Origin: CALLPQ01 sp038531745
Lineage (GTDB): Bacteria; Pseudomonadota; Alphaproteobacteria; Caulobacterales; Parvularculaceae
DNA: 64,000 nucleotides
Assembly: GCA_038531745.1 (NCBI GenBank)
Contig: JBCBBJ010000001.1
Coordinates: 1 to 64,000 of the forward strand
Direction: 5' to 3'
Positions 35,872-45,531 of the stretch are shown in pieces (positions within the stretch are counted from its first letter, which is position 1; every line of letters starts with the position of its first letter). Both the position numbers and the translations under genes were made by a program. The notes under the pieces were generated by a model. The model was given only the letters and a program-made list of their open reading frames with translations. It had not been told where the DNA came from and did no database searches.

Positions 35872-38277
35872 TCAATCACTGAGCCCAACGCCGCCCGTGC
35901 GGATGTGTAAATCGCGCTGCGGAAACGGAATTTCGATATTCGCGGCTTTGAATTTTTTGAAGATTGCCTTGCGGACCTCGGTGCGCACCCGAAGGCTTTT
36001 GCTCACGTCACGGATGAAGATGCGCAATTCAAACGTCAGAGCGCTATCGATAAAATCAACAAAATAAACAAACGGCGTTGGATTGGCGAGGACCATGGGG
36101 TGGTCTTTTGCAACTTCATAAAGGAGCCGTTCAACCTCGTCAGGGTCGCTATCGTAGGACACACCCACGGGGACGATAAACCGGCCAATCCGGTCTTTCA
36201 GGGTTCAGTTTTGAACCGAACCGGAGATCAATTCGGAATTGGGCACAATGATTGATGAGCGGTCAAAGGTTTCAATCTCCGTGGACCGAACATTAACGCT
36301 CTTCACATGGCCTTCACCCGACGGCACGACGATCCAATCTCCCACTTTAGTGGGGCGTTCGAACAACAGGATGAGCCCGGAAACAAAATTATTGACGATA
36401 CTCTGCAAGCCAAAACCGATCCCCACGGACATGGCCCCGGCAATGATGGCCAGGTTCGCCAGGTTAAAGCCCAGTATGCTGACACCCGTCATCAAGGCGA
36501 TCAGCAACCCCACATAGCCGATCAGGGTTTTGAGGGAGTTTTGCAAACCCACATCAATTTTGGTGCGCGGAAAAAAGCGGGTTTGTGCCGTCCGCTGGAG
36601 CGACCGCGACACAAGAAGAATGAGAAAAAAGGTCCCAAATGCCGTTAGGATTCGGACGAGGGAAACCGTCACCCCGCCAATGGTAAAGCCGTAAAAGGCA
36701 TCCTTGATAAAAGTTGAGACATCCGACCAAGCAGCGCCGAGGATCAGGAACGTCACCGGCAGGAGGAGTGCAACAATAACAATATCGGCAACGACGATCA
36801 GCCAGAAAATAAGGAAGTTCTCTGTAACTTGATCGGTTGGCGGGGCATCGCCTAAGGGGCGGCGCGTATCACGGTCAAACAGTTGAACCGTATCCTGAGC
36901 AATGAGATGCAGGGTCAAGCCCAAAGCGATAAGCCCGCCAATCATCACCGCGCGCGTTGCCATATAATGGCCCAACGCCACATAGCCCGCCAGGACAGCA
37001 GCAATAATACCAAGTCCAAGCACCGTAACAAGGCGGCGGGCATTACGCCAAAAGTGTTTGGCGTCAGGGGAGAATGCCGCCGCACGCTCATCGGTAAGCT
37101 TCCAATGGCCTGGACGGGCGAGAAATACAAAGATTAAGCCAATCAAGATTGCCAATATGGCACTTTGGACAATGACCAATTCCTGAGCCCCGCCAAAAGC
37201 ATTGGCCCCGGCAGTCAGTGTACGGTCAAGAAATAAAAGAAAGACGAGCGTGGAGAACGCTGCGCGCAGGGTATAGCCGGATCGGCCGTCAAGCGGAACC
37301 ATCCGCCAGCCGGGCAGGGTGGGTGAGACCATCGCCGTTGTGCCCGCATCCGCCACGAGGATTGCCACAAAGCCGAACCAGAATTGGCGGGCAATGGGCG
37401 TGGTGAGTTCTGAGATCAGGCCAATGGCATCAAGTACGGACAGGATCACAAAACCGGCGAAAACACCAGGCAGAGCGCGGGTCAAAATCCTGAGGACAAC
37501 AAACAGCGCGCGGCGTCCCGGCGTTGGCTCTTGCGATTGCAGGCGGTGGAGAAACGAGGCATTGACCCACCGTCGGAAAGGGCCAAAGATCAGTAGACTG
37601 AAGATCAGGCTTCCCGCCGCGATGATCAGGTTTCGTGTGCTGGTTCCCTTGCTGCGTTGATCCTCATACCAGGTGCCGGCCCGGGCCCGGGCATCGTCTG
37701 CACCCTCTAAAAACGTCTTTGCTGCCGTCCGCAGGGTATTGGGGGCAAAGGCAAACGGGCTACGGCTCAATAGACGCCCATAAAAGGCTTCGCGCCGGCG
37801 CAGGGCGATATCCTCCAAAAGGCGATTAATCTCATTGATGTTCAGCGCGGCCTGGCGGATCAGCGCATCCTCCTGGGCTAGCTCCAGCGTAATCGCCTGA
37901 CGCTGGGTAGAAATTTCCGGTGCTTCGATATTGCCATCGGTGGGCGCGGGGCCAAGTTTGTCGAGGTCCGATTTCAAATCGGCGCTGCGTTCTTTGAGCG
38001 GCTCGGCGGTGACCATGGCATCGGCCCGCAAGCGGCGGAGGTCCTGGCGGATGGCCAAAAGTGCGCGCTCATCGCTGGCAGCGCTGAGCCGTTTATTTAA
38101 TGCTTCCAGGTCGCTTTTGCGGGTCTCGATCGCTTTAGCGGGCGCGTCGAGGTCAAGACCGTTTAAGCCAAAGCCCTCACCCGGTTGGGCGTAGGCGGTG
38201 GCCATGGCTAAAAGACTGCCGATCAACACAAAAAGACAAGCCAGCCCGAGAGACCGACGAGGGTAAAAAACATCCAT
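35872..38277 (-). pseudogene. DUF3772 / MscS mechanosensitive channel gene interrupted by one in-frame TGA
   Basis: Read from ATG 38277 (signal peptide MDVFYPRRSLGLACLFVLIG up to AYAQ), the frame encodes a long coiled-coil DUF3772 domain, many transmembrane helices and an MscS channel domain (GFGLQSIVNNFVSGLILLFE). It stops at TGA 36207-36205 right after SELISGSVQN. The same frame then continues without shift (TLKDRIGRFIVPVGVSYDSD) to a natural stop at 35872. MscS proteins have Trp at the interrupted place, so TGG to TGA is the simplest change. The product would lack ~110 residues of the C-terminal cytoplasmic domain. If read through, the protein would be about 801 residues. An upstream start at 38538 adds an unlikely basic leader. 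Confidence 0.8.
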
Positions 38278-38713
38278 GCATGGAAAAACGCACCGAATTT
38301 GGGATGGATCAAAATGGCTAAAACCGGGTTGGTTTTGGCCGCGCGCCCTTTGAGACGTTTTTGCCAGTTGCCGTCTAGTTTCGCGGGCCACGATAGGGGC
38401 AAATGGGTGAGGTATAACCGCGGAAATAGGCGGGTAAGGGTTGGCGGATTGCTTGTTTGTGGCGGGCGCTTTTGCTATTCCTATTGCCGAGCCTTTGATG
38501 ATTCTATCCGGTATTTTTGATGGTCGACGTTGCGGCAATTACCAGTGCCTAACGCGTGCCAAATCAGTCTGAAAACAGCATGACGCTGGTGAGCGGGCTT
38601 ACGGCCCATCGCGCCGGATATTCTCATCATGATCCACTACGCATTCGCGGCCATGCGGCACCTTTTGACGGCCCGCATAGGTTTGACCATGACCAAACGC
38701 ACAGGAACGTCCT
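38278..38713. promoter_or_regulatory. Divergent region between the MscS-type gene and gyrA
   Basis: Gene-free stretch of 436 bases holding the promoters of both divergent genes. Short open frames inside it have no ribosome sites or recognisable products. No strong palindrome or terminator is seen. Confidence 0.4.
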
Positions 38714-41488
38714 TTGTCCGACGACGATAACACAACGCCCGGATCGCCAGATGATCCGTCTGCCTCAGATAGTCCGGAAGGCGGCGGGCCGTCCATCTCA
38801 ATCGAAGAGGAGATGCGCCGGTCCTATCTTGATTATGCCATGTCGGTCATCGTCAGCCGCGCCATCCCCGATGCGCGCGATGGGCTAAAACCGGTGCATC
38901 GTCGCGTGCTGTGGTCGATGCAGGAAAATGGCAATCACTGGAACAAGCCCTACCGCAAGTCGGCGCGGGTCGTGGGCGATGTGATCGGTAAATATCACCC
39001 CCATGGGGATCAGTCCGTCTACGACGCGCTCGTTAGGATGGCGCAGGATTTTTCCATGCGGTTGCCGCTCCTTGATGGGCAGGGCAATTTTGGCTCCATT
39101 GATGGCGATCCCCCGGCTGCCTATCGATATACCGAAGTGCGCATGGAGAAAGTTGCCACGGCGCTATTGGAGGATGTGGACAAGGACACGGTTGATTACC
39201 AGCCGAACTATGATGGCTCCGAGCATGAGCCGGTGGTATTACCCGCGCGGTTCCCGAACCTGTTGATCAATGGTGCGGGCGGTATAGCTGTGGGGATGGC
39301 CACCAATATTCCGCCCCATAATCTGGGCGAGGTGATCGACGCCACGGTCGCAATGATTGACGAGCCGACGGTCAGTGACGCGGACCTGCTCGATTATGTT
39401 CCGGGTCCGGATTTTCCCACGGGCGGGATGATCCTTGGCTTTAACGGGGCAAAGTCCGCCTTGCTCACCGGCCGTGGGTCTGTGGTCATGCGGGGGCGCG
39501 CCACCATTGAAGAAATCCGTAAAGACCGAAACGCGATTATCATCACGGAGCTGCCCTACCAGGTGAACAAAGCCACGATGGTTGAGCGAATTGCCGGTCT
39601 GGTGCGCGAAAAGAAGATCGAGGGCATTGCCGATATCCGCGACGAATCAAGCCGCGAAGGGATCCGCGTTGTAGTTGAACTGCGCCGGGACGCGAGCCCC
39701 GATGTGGTGCTGAACCAACTCTACCGGCATTCCCAATTGCAGACGTCGTTTGGGGTCAACATGCTGGCGCTCAATGGGGGACGCCCGCAGCAGATGAGCC
39801 TGCGCGATGTGCTGACAAGCTTCATCGCCTTCCGCGAGACGGTCGTCACCCGGCGGACGAAATTTGAATTGAACAAAGCGCGCGAGCGGGCCCACATTCT
39901 TGTGGGTCTGGCCATTGCGGTTGCCAATATTGACGATGTGGTCAAACTGATCCGCTCGGCACCAGACCCGGCCACGGCCCGCGAGCAATTGATGAGCCGC
40001 GACTGGCCAGCCAAGGATCTTGCCCCGCTCGTGCTGTTGGTTGCTGATCCGCGCCATATGATGATTGAGGGAGACCGCCTGCGATTATCGGAAGAACAAG
40101 CAAAGGCTATTCTCGATCTGCGCTTGCAACGGTTAACTGCGCTGGGCCGCGATGAAATTGGCGATGAGTTACGCGCGCTCGCCGAAAAGATATCCGATTA
40201 TCTCGATATCCTCCGCAATCGTGACCGGGTACTGACGATTATAAAGACCGAATTGGCCGCCGTGCGTGAAGAATTTGCAACGCCGCGCCGGACCGAAATG
40301 GTTGCCTTCGATGGGGAGATGGAAGACGAAGACCTGATCACCAAGGAAGAGATGGTCGTAACCGTAACCCATTCGGGATATGTGAAACGCACGCCGCTTT
40401 CCACCTATCGCGCACAAAAACGAGGCGGCAAGGGGCGCGCTGGCATGCGGCCCAAAGATGAAGATTTCGTTGCGCAGCTCTTTGTGGGCAATACGCATAC
40501 GCCGCTCCTGTTCTTCACCTCTACGGGCATGTGCTACAATCTGAAGCTTTGGCGTTTGCCAGAGGGAAACCCCCAATCGCGAGGCAAGGCATTTGTCAAT
40601 CTGCTGCCTCTGGCTGCCGATGAGCGGGTAACCAATATCCTACCCCTGCCGGAGGATGAGGCGGCGTGGGAAAGCCTGCATGTACTGTTTGCGACCCGCT
40701 CGGGCGGCGTGCGCCGCAACAAGCTTAGCGATTTTCAGCGGGTAAACCGCAACGGTAAAATTGCCATGAAGCTTGATGAGGGTGACGGCATCATCGGTGT
40801 ACAGATTTGTCGACCGGAAGAAGACGTTCTCCTTACCACGGCGTCGGGCATGTGTATCCGGTTTGCGGTTGACGATGTGCGTGTCTTTACCGGGCGCACC
40901 TCCACCGGTGTGCGCGGCATCAAGCTTGCCGATGGTGACCGTGTGATCTCCATGGCGATCTTGCACCACATGGATGCCACATCGGACGAGACCAAAGCCT
41001 ATTTGAAACATGCCGCCGCCATGCGCCGCGCCGCCGGTGAGGGTGACGACGATGACGGTGACGGTGAGATGAGCGTTGAAACCGATGGCTCCGCCCTGGC
41101 ACCCGAACGTATTGCCGATTTAGGCGCTGCGGAGCAATTCGTTCTTACGGTCACCGAAAATGGGTATGGCAAACGCTCTTCCTCTTACGAATACCGCACA
41201 TCCGGGCGCGGCGGAAAAGGCATCATCGCCATCGTTTCTAATGAGCGCAATGGCCCCGTCATCGCCTCATTCCCCAGTGAGGATTCCGATGAAATCATGC
41301 TGGTCACAAATGGTGGCCAATTGATCCGTACACCGGTTCACGACATTCGTGTTGCTGGGCGCAATACGCAGGGCGTTACGATATTCCGCACCCGCGACGG
41401 CGAACAGGTCGTATCGGTGGAGCGTATTGAGGATATGGGCGCCAATGATGAAGACGGCGAAACCGGTGACACGCCAGATACGCCATAG
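38714..41488 (+). CDS. gyrA: DNA gyrase subunit A
   Basis: Codes for 924 residues from TTG 38714 with AGGAACG just upstream. The next in-frame ATG (38813) would delete the conserved SIEEEMRRSYLDYAM start of the domain. Catalytic Tyr139 is in AAYRYTEVRM. The GyrA box QKRGGKG in the C-terminal beta-pinwheel separates it from ParC. With GyrB it forms the A2B2 enzyme that introduces negative supercoils. The quinolone-region motif reads HPHGDQSVYDALVRM, with Gln in the place of E. coli Ser83 and Asp kept at the Asp87 place. An acidic insertion (GDDDDGDGEMSVETDG) lies in the C-terminal domain near 41045. It usually neighbours coaD in Alphaproteobacteria. Confidence 0.95.
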   Translation: MSDDDNTTPGSPDDPSASDSPEGGGPSISIEEEMRRSYLDYAMSVIVSRAIPDARDGLKPVHRRVLWSMQENGNHWNKPYRKSARVVGDVIGKYHPHGDQSVYDALVRMAQDFSMRLPLLDGQGNFGSIDGDPPAAYRYTEVRMEKVATALLEDVDKDTVDYQPNYDGSEHEPVVLPARFPNLLINGAGGIAVGMATNIPPHNLGEVIDATVAMIDEPTVSDADLLDYVPGPDFPTGGMILGFNGAKSALLTGRGSVVMRGRATIEEIRKDRNAIIITELPYQVNKATMVERIAGLVREKKIEGIADIRDESSREGIRVVVELRRDASPDVVLNQLYRHSQLQTSFGVNMLALNGGRPQQMSLRDVLTSFIAFRETVVTRRTKFELNKARERAHILVGLAIAVANIDDVVKLIRSAPDPATAREQLMSRDWPAKDLAPLVLLVADPRHMMIEGDRLRLSEEQAKAILDLRLQRLTALGRDEIGDELRALAEKISDYLDILRNRDRVLTIIKTELAAVREEFATPRRTEMVAFDGEMEDEDLITKEEMVVTVTHSGYVKRTPLSTYRAQKRGGKGRAGMRPKDEDFVAQLFVGNTHTPLLFFTSTGMCYNLKLWRLPEGNPQSRGKAFVNLLPLAADERVTNILPLPEDEAAWESLHVLFATRSGGVRRNKLSDFQRVNRNGKIAMKLDEGDGIIGVQICRPEEDVLLTTASGMCIRFAVDDVRVFTGRTSTGVRGIKLADGDRVISMAILHHMDATSDETKAYLKHAAAMRRAAGEGDDDDGDGEMSVETDGSALAPERIADLGAAEQFVLTVTENGYGKRSSSYEYRTSGRGGKGIIAIVSNERNGPVIASFPSEDSDEIMLVTNGGQLIRTPVHDIRVAGRNTQGVTIFRTRDGEQVVSVERIEDMGANDEDGETGDTPDTP

Positions 41489-41515
41489 GATCCAAGCAGA
41501 TATCATGGCCTCCTA

Positions 41516-42295
41516 ATGCGATATCACGAATGCGCACCGCCCGATGCGGCATCGGATTATGTGGAGGCGCTGTGGGTTTTTGATGTGGCGGGCTTGCGCG
41601 ATGATGCACCGCGCCACATCATCGTACCGGATGGGACAATATCGCTCGCCCTTATCCGGTTACCGGGCGGCCCCGTGCATCTCAGTTTTTCAGGGCCAGC
41701 CCCCCGCGCCCATCAAGTAGAGCTCTTAAACAACGCCGTTTATGGCGGCGTCAGATTGCTGCCGGGGGCGGCTGGCTCAGTATTAAAGACAAATATTGAG
41801 CCGTATGTGAGCGCCTTCGGCCCGCATATTAAGCCGAGGCCGTTAATCCTCAATCAGCTTCAATCTTTAATTCCGCCGTCTGCTGATCGCTCTCAGATAG
41901 AGGGCTTACTGAAGAAAATGGCCCTTTTCGTGGCGGCGCAGGCGGCAAGCCCGGACGAAACTGTATGTGTCCTGGCCGCAGCACTGGCGCAGGCGCAAGG
42001 AGCGCAATCGATCAGTGCTTTTGCGCAAGACCGCCATATAAGTGAGCGGCAATTGCGTCGGCGTTTCAAATATCAATGTGGTTTGACGCCAAAGACTTTT
42101 GCGCGTCTTCGCCGGGTACGCGGGGCGTGTATTGATATGGTGAGCACGGGGCGTGTGGACCTTGCCGCCACGTCAATTAAAGCTGGCTTTTGCGATCAAC
42201 CCCATATGGGGCGGGAGTTTCAATCCGTGTTTGACGGTTCGGCCGGTATGGTGAACGCCTATTTGCGCCAGATCAAACATGGCTCATTGATGTGA
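41516..42295 (+). CDS. AraC-family transcriptional regulator
   Basis: Codes for 259 residues. The N-terminal ~100 residues resemble the DUF6597-type domain found on AraC proteins (CAPPDAASDYVEALWVF, VPDGTISLALIR). The C-terminal ~100 residues hold two helix-turn-helix segments (ISAFAQDRHISERQLRRRFK and AATSIKAGFCDQPHMGREFQ). The start is 28 bases after gyrA, so it may be read through from it. The target is unknown; the lipoprotein gene just downstream is a candidate. Confidence 0.85.
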   Translation: MRYHECAPPDAASDYVEALWVFDVAGLRDDAPRHIIVPDGTISLALIRLPGGPVHLSFSGPAPRAHQVELLNNAVYGGVRLLPGAAGSVLKTNIEPYVSAFGPHIKPRPLILNQLQSLIPPSADRSQIEGLLKKMALFVAAQAASPDETVCVLAAALAQAQGAQSISAFAQDRHISERQLRRRFKYQCGLTPKTFARLRRVRGACIDMVSTGRVDLAATSIKAGFCDQPHMGREFQSVFDGSAGMVNAYLRQIKHGSLM

Positions 42296-42392
42296 AATGC
42301 TCCGGTAACTGAGCATGATGTCCGTTTTTTACAATACGGTGGGTTCGTGGTGGTGTAAGACCGTTATGCTAGCAAAGATGAGAGTGCCGAAG

Positions 42393-43082
42393 ATGATTCC
42401 CGTAAAACCTACTTTCCGCGTTTCGTCAGTCTGTCGCCTTACGGTTGGCTTCCCGCTTCTGATGGCCTTAACTGCATGTGCTAGCGCTTTGCCTGTTGAG
42501 GCTGAGGCGGTACCCGAACCAAGCGCGGCGCGAGCGCAGGCTAATCGTCCGGTAGCGGAAAAAACGGTCAATGACGATACGGGTGAGGGTATGCGCGATG
42601 CCGTAACCCCAAGCGCTGACCATCCCTTGGCTTTCATGTTTGGCGAGTGGGTCGGTCCTGCCGCTGGTGTGGGGCCTGATCGACAGCCCTATAAAATTAC
42701 ACAAACTGAACGGGTTGGCCCCATGCTGGACGGGGATGTGGTCGTCGTGGAGGGCGCGGGTTTTGGCAGTGATGGTAGCCGGCCGTTCAACGCCCTGGCG
42801 GTTATCTCGCGTACAGCACAAGGTGAGGGTTGGGAAATCCGGTCCTATGCGCAGGGGCGGGCGGGCACGTTTCCTTTTGAGATCACCGATACTGGCTATG
42901 TGTGGAGTATCCCTGCCGGGCCAGGCGCTAAGGTGCGCTATACCGCAACCATTAGCGATGATGGGTGGGATCAAGTGGGCGCGTTTGTTTCCGCCAATGG
43001 CCCGCCGGTAAAAATATTCGAAATGTCGCTCAAGCGCCGGGGCCCGTCAGCGTGGCCCGGTGATGGTGCCGTTAAGCCGTAG
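42393..43082 (+). CDS. Predicted lipoprotein with a DUF1579-like domain
   Basis: Codes for 229 residues from ATG 42393. In-frame ATGs at 42366 and 42378 are alternatives. A lipoprotein signal ends LMALTAC with Cys at 29, followed by a Pro/Ala/Glu linker. The main domain (HPLAFMFGEWVGPAAGVG ... ITQTERVGPMLDGDVVVVEG) has the alternating strands and GEW pattern of DUF1579/lipocalin-like proteins. Function is unknown; lipid-anchored in the periplasm is inferred. Confidence 0.65.
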   Translation: MIPVKPTFRVSSVCRLTVGFPLLMALTACASALPVEAEAVPEPSAARAQANRPVAEKTVNDDTGEGMRDAVTPSADHPLAFMFGEWVGPAAGVGPDRQPYKITQTERVGPMLDGDVVVVEGAGFGSDGSRPFNALAVISRTAQGEGWEIRSYAQGRAGTFPFEITDTGYVWSIPAGPGAKVRYTATISDDGWDQVGAFVSANGPPVKIFEMSLKRRGPSAWPGDGAVKP

Positions 43083-43175
43083 GCGGATCACCCCGGAGCC
43101 CGCGATTAAGTCACGGGAAAGCGGCGGGGGCCCAAAGACAAAACACACCCTTGTTTCCCGGCATGGTACATAAAA

Positions 43176-43209
43176 AAACACCGGCGCCAATCGGTTGGCG
43201 CCGGTGTTT
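43176..43209. terminator. Strong bidirectional rho-independent terminator
   Basis: Perfect 15-bp stem (aaacaccggcgccaa / ttggcgccggtgttt) with a tcgg loop between convergent genes. On the minus strand the stem is followed by a T-run (complement of taaaaaaa at 43171-43178), so it mainly ends the symporter transcript. It also lies 94 bases after the lipoprotein stop. Confidence 0.9.
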
Positions 43210-43252
43210 GTCGTTCGCGGAAGAGACGGAGAATAAACCTCCGTCATGTCCC

Positions 43253-45049
43253 CTAGTGCGTGTGTGCGATACCTGCCCCGGACGGGACGCGGATATCATC
43301 CACCAGGTTTTGGACTTTGATTGGCGTTGGCTTCGCGATCAGCGCACCCCCGACGGCAACTGCAAAGTTGATCAGCATACCAATGGTACCGATACCCTCT
43401 GGTGAAATACCGAGGAGCCAGTGGTCGGCTGTGTTGACCGCACCAAACCAGGGTGATTTAAAGTAAACGATATAGCCAATCGTAAAGGCGAGACCAGCGA
43501 TCATGCCCGCGACCGCACCTTCCTTGTTCATCCCCTTAAAGAAGATGCCCATAAGGATTGCCGGGAAGAGCGAGCAGGCAGCAAGACCAAAGGCCAGCGC
43601 CACCACCTGCGCCACAAAGCCTGGCGGGTTGATACCAAGATAGCCCGCAATCGCAATGGCAAAGACGGCGGCACCGCGAGCGGCCAGTAACTCGCCGCGT
43701 TCGGGGATATTGGGCATAAAGGTCTTTTTTAACAAATCATGACTGATTGACGCCGAAATCACGAGCAGCAGACCCGCCGCGGTGGAGAGCGCCGCCGCAA
43801 TTCCGCCCGCGGCCACCAGAGCAATCACCCAACCGGGGAGTTTGGCAATCTCCGGATTGGCAAGGACCATGATATCGCGATCCACATGGATTTCATTGGC
43901 GTTGGCTGTGGGTGTGTTCAAGACAACCCGCTCGCCATTAACACCGCGTTCGCCGCTAAATTTGGGCTTGCCTTCAAACGGTTTACCAGCTGCATACTGA
44001 ATTTTGCCGTCCTTGTTTTTATCAACCCAAGCAATGAGGCTAATATCTTCAAAGGACCGGACAAAAGGCGGCGTTCCACCGGCGCTTTCATCCTGCTCGG
44101 CATAGGTGGAGTTATTGACCGTCTCAATAAAATTGATACGGGCAAAGGCACCAACCGCCGGCGCGGTCGTATAGAGAAGCGCGATAAAGACCAGTGCGTA
44201 GCCGGCCGAAAGACGCGCATCAGACACTTTTGGCACCGTAAAGAACCGTACGATCACATGGGGCAAGCCGGCGGTGCCGACCATTAACGCCATGGTGATG
44301 GCAAACACATCAATCATGGATTTAGAGCCGAGCGTATACGGATTAAATCCAAGATCAACAAGGGTTGTATCGAGTTTCTGCAGAACCGTCAGCCCAGAGC
44401 CATCTGCAACCGTTGAGCCGAGGCCAAGCTGAGGAACCGGATTGCCCGTCACCAGGATGGAAATAAAGATTGCCGGGACCATATAGGCAAAGATTAGAAT
44501 GCAATATTGCGCCACTTGCGTATAAGTGATCCCCTTCATACCGCCAAGTACGGCGTAAAAAAAGACAACCGTCATCCCGATGAGGACACCCATGGCAATG
44601 GGGACATTCAAAAAGTTTGAAAAGACAACACCAACGCCGCGCATTTGCCCCGCAATGTACGTAAACGAAATCACAATCAGGCAAATGACAGCAACAACGC
44701 GGGCCACCTTCGAATAATACCGTTCACCGATGAAATCGGGCACCGTGAACTGACCAAACTTGCGCAGATAGGGCGCCAGTAATAGGGCCAGTAAGACATA
44801 GCCGCCCGTCCACCCCATAAGGTAAACGGAACCATCATAGCCGGCAAAAGCGATGATACCCGCCATGGAAATGAACGAAGCCGCCGACATCCAGTCAGCC
44901 GCCGTTGCCATGCCATTGGCGATGGGGTGGACGCCGCCGCCTGCCACATAAAACTCTTTGGTCGAGCCCGCGCGCGACCAGATTGCGATACCGATATAAA
45001 GGGCAAAAGACAGGCCCACGGCAATATACGTCATTACTTGAACGCTCAT
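43253..45049 (-). CDS. Sodium:solute symporter (SSS family, acetate/monocarboxylate-like)
   Basis: Codes for 598 residues with about thirteen transmembrane helices and the SSS signature region (AGYVALDLA-type pattern replaced here by GSVYLMGWTGGYVLLALLLA and ATAADWMSAASFISMAG). A ~65-residue soluble insertion (about residues 310-375) contains DKNKDGKIQYAAG, an EF-hand-like loop. This subfamily (VC_2705 type) is encoded with a small DUF4212 protein, as here (11-base gap). It imports a small carboxylate with Na+; the substrate is not readable from the sequence. Confidence 0.88.
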   Translation of the reverse strand: MSVQVMTYIAVGLSFALYIGIAIWSRAGSTKEFYVAGGGVHPIANGMATAADWMSAASFISMAGIIAFAGYDGSVYLMGWTGGYVLLALLLAPYLRKFGQFTVPDFIGERYYSKVARVVAVICLIVISFTYIAGQMRGVGVVFSNFLNVPIAMGVLIGMTVVFFYAVLGGMKGITYTQVAQYCILIFAYMVPAIFISILVTGNPVPQLGLGSTVADGSGLTVLQKLDTTLVDLGFNPYTLGSKSMIDVFAITMALMVGTAGLPHVIVRFFTVPKVSDARLSAGYALVFIALLYTTAPAVGAFARINFIETVNNSTYAEQDESAGGTPPFVRSFEDISLIAWVDKNKDGKIQYAAGKPFEGKPKFSGERGVNGERVVLNTPTANANEIHVDRDIMVLANPEIAKLPGWVIALVAAGGIAAALSTAAGLLLVISASISHDLLKKTFMPNIPERGELLAARGAAVFAIAIAGYLGINPPGFVAQVVALAFGLAACSLFPAILMGIFFKGMNKEGAVAGMIAGLAFTIGYIVYFKSPWFGAVNTADHWLLGISPEGIGTIGMLINFAVAVGGALIAKPTPIKVQNLVDDIRVPSGAGIAHTH

Positions 45050-45060
45050 GAAACTGCTCC

Positions 45061-45417
45061 CTATACGTCGTTATCATCGATACCGTAACGCCGTTCGATA
45101 GCCTTCATGCGGAAGGCGTAGAAAAAAATCAGCACAACAAAGACATAGATCGATCCTTGCTGAGCGAACCAAAAGCCAAGCGGATAGCCGCCAAGCATGA
45201 TCGTGTTGAGTTGGTTGACGAATAGAATGCCGGCCCCGAAGGAAACCGCAAACCAGATCGCAAGAAGGCTGAACAATAAGCGGATATTCTCTGACCAGTA
45301 GGCATCGGCGGTTTTTCCTACTGCCGATGCGTCTTCCTTTGAGGGATCACCCTTTAATGCTTGCCCGTTCGCTATGGTGGCCGTTGGGGGTTGTTGATCG
45401 AAACTTGTGGAACTCAT
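45061..45417 (-). CDS. DUF4212 small membrane protein, symporter partner
   Basis: Codes for 118 residues. After a ~37-residue soluble leader comes YWSENIRLLFSLLAIWFAVS, a first membrane helix, then NQLNTIMLGGYPLGFWFAQQ and a second helix, ending in a charged tail. This is the DUF4212 pattern of the small subunit found with VC_2705-type sodium:solute symporters. It is the first gene of the two-gene unit. Confidence 0.88.
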   Translation of the reverse strand: MSSTSFDQQPPTATIANGQALKGDPSKEDASAVGKTADAYWSENIRLLFSLLAIWFAVSFGAGILFVNQLNTIMLGGYPLGFWFAQQGSIYVFVVLIFFYAFRMKAIERRYGIDDNDV

Positions 45418-45467
45418 GACATACCTCCCTTTCTTTCTTTTTTACCTGTTGGGTTGACGATAGGGCA

Positions 45468-45524
45468 CCAAAATCGGGCTGGCTACTCGACCATAGTCGA
45501 ACGGTTTGCGTGCCCCGATTTTGG
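45468..45524. terminator. Nested inverted repeats between the chimera and the DUF4212 gene
   Basis: An 11-bp inverted repeat (ccaaaatcggg at 45468-45478, cccgattttgg at 45514-45524) encloses a smaller dyad (tcgac/gtcga at 45487-45491 and 45496-45500). On the minus strand it follows the chimera stop and precedes the DUF4212 start, so it could be a terminator for one or an operator for the other. Confidence 0.5.
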
Positions 45525-45531
45525 AACCGTT

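Noticed and set aside
36205..36207. TGA read as Trp throughout the genome
   Set aside because: Many intact genes in the window end in TGA at the expected place, including coupled GTGA/ATGA overlaps.
38556..38888. Short plus-strand frame upstream of and overlapping gyrA
   Set aside because: It overlaps the gyrA start in another frame and has no recognisable product.
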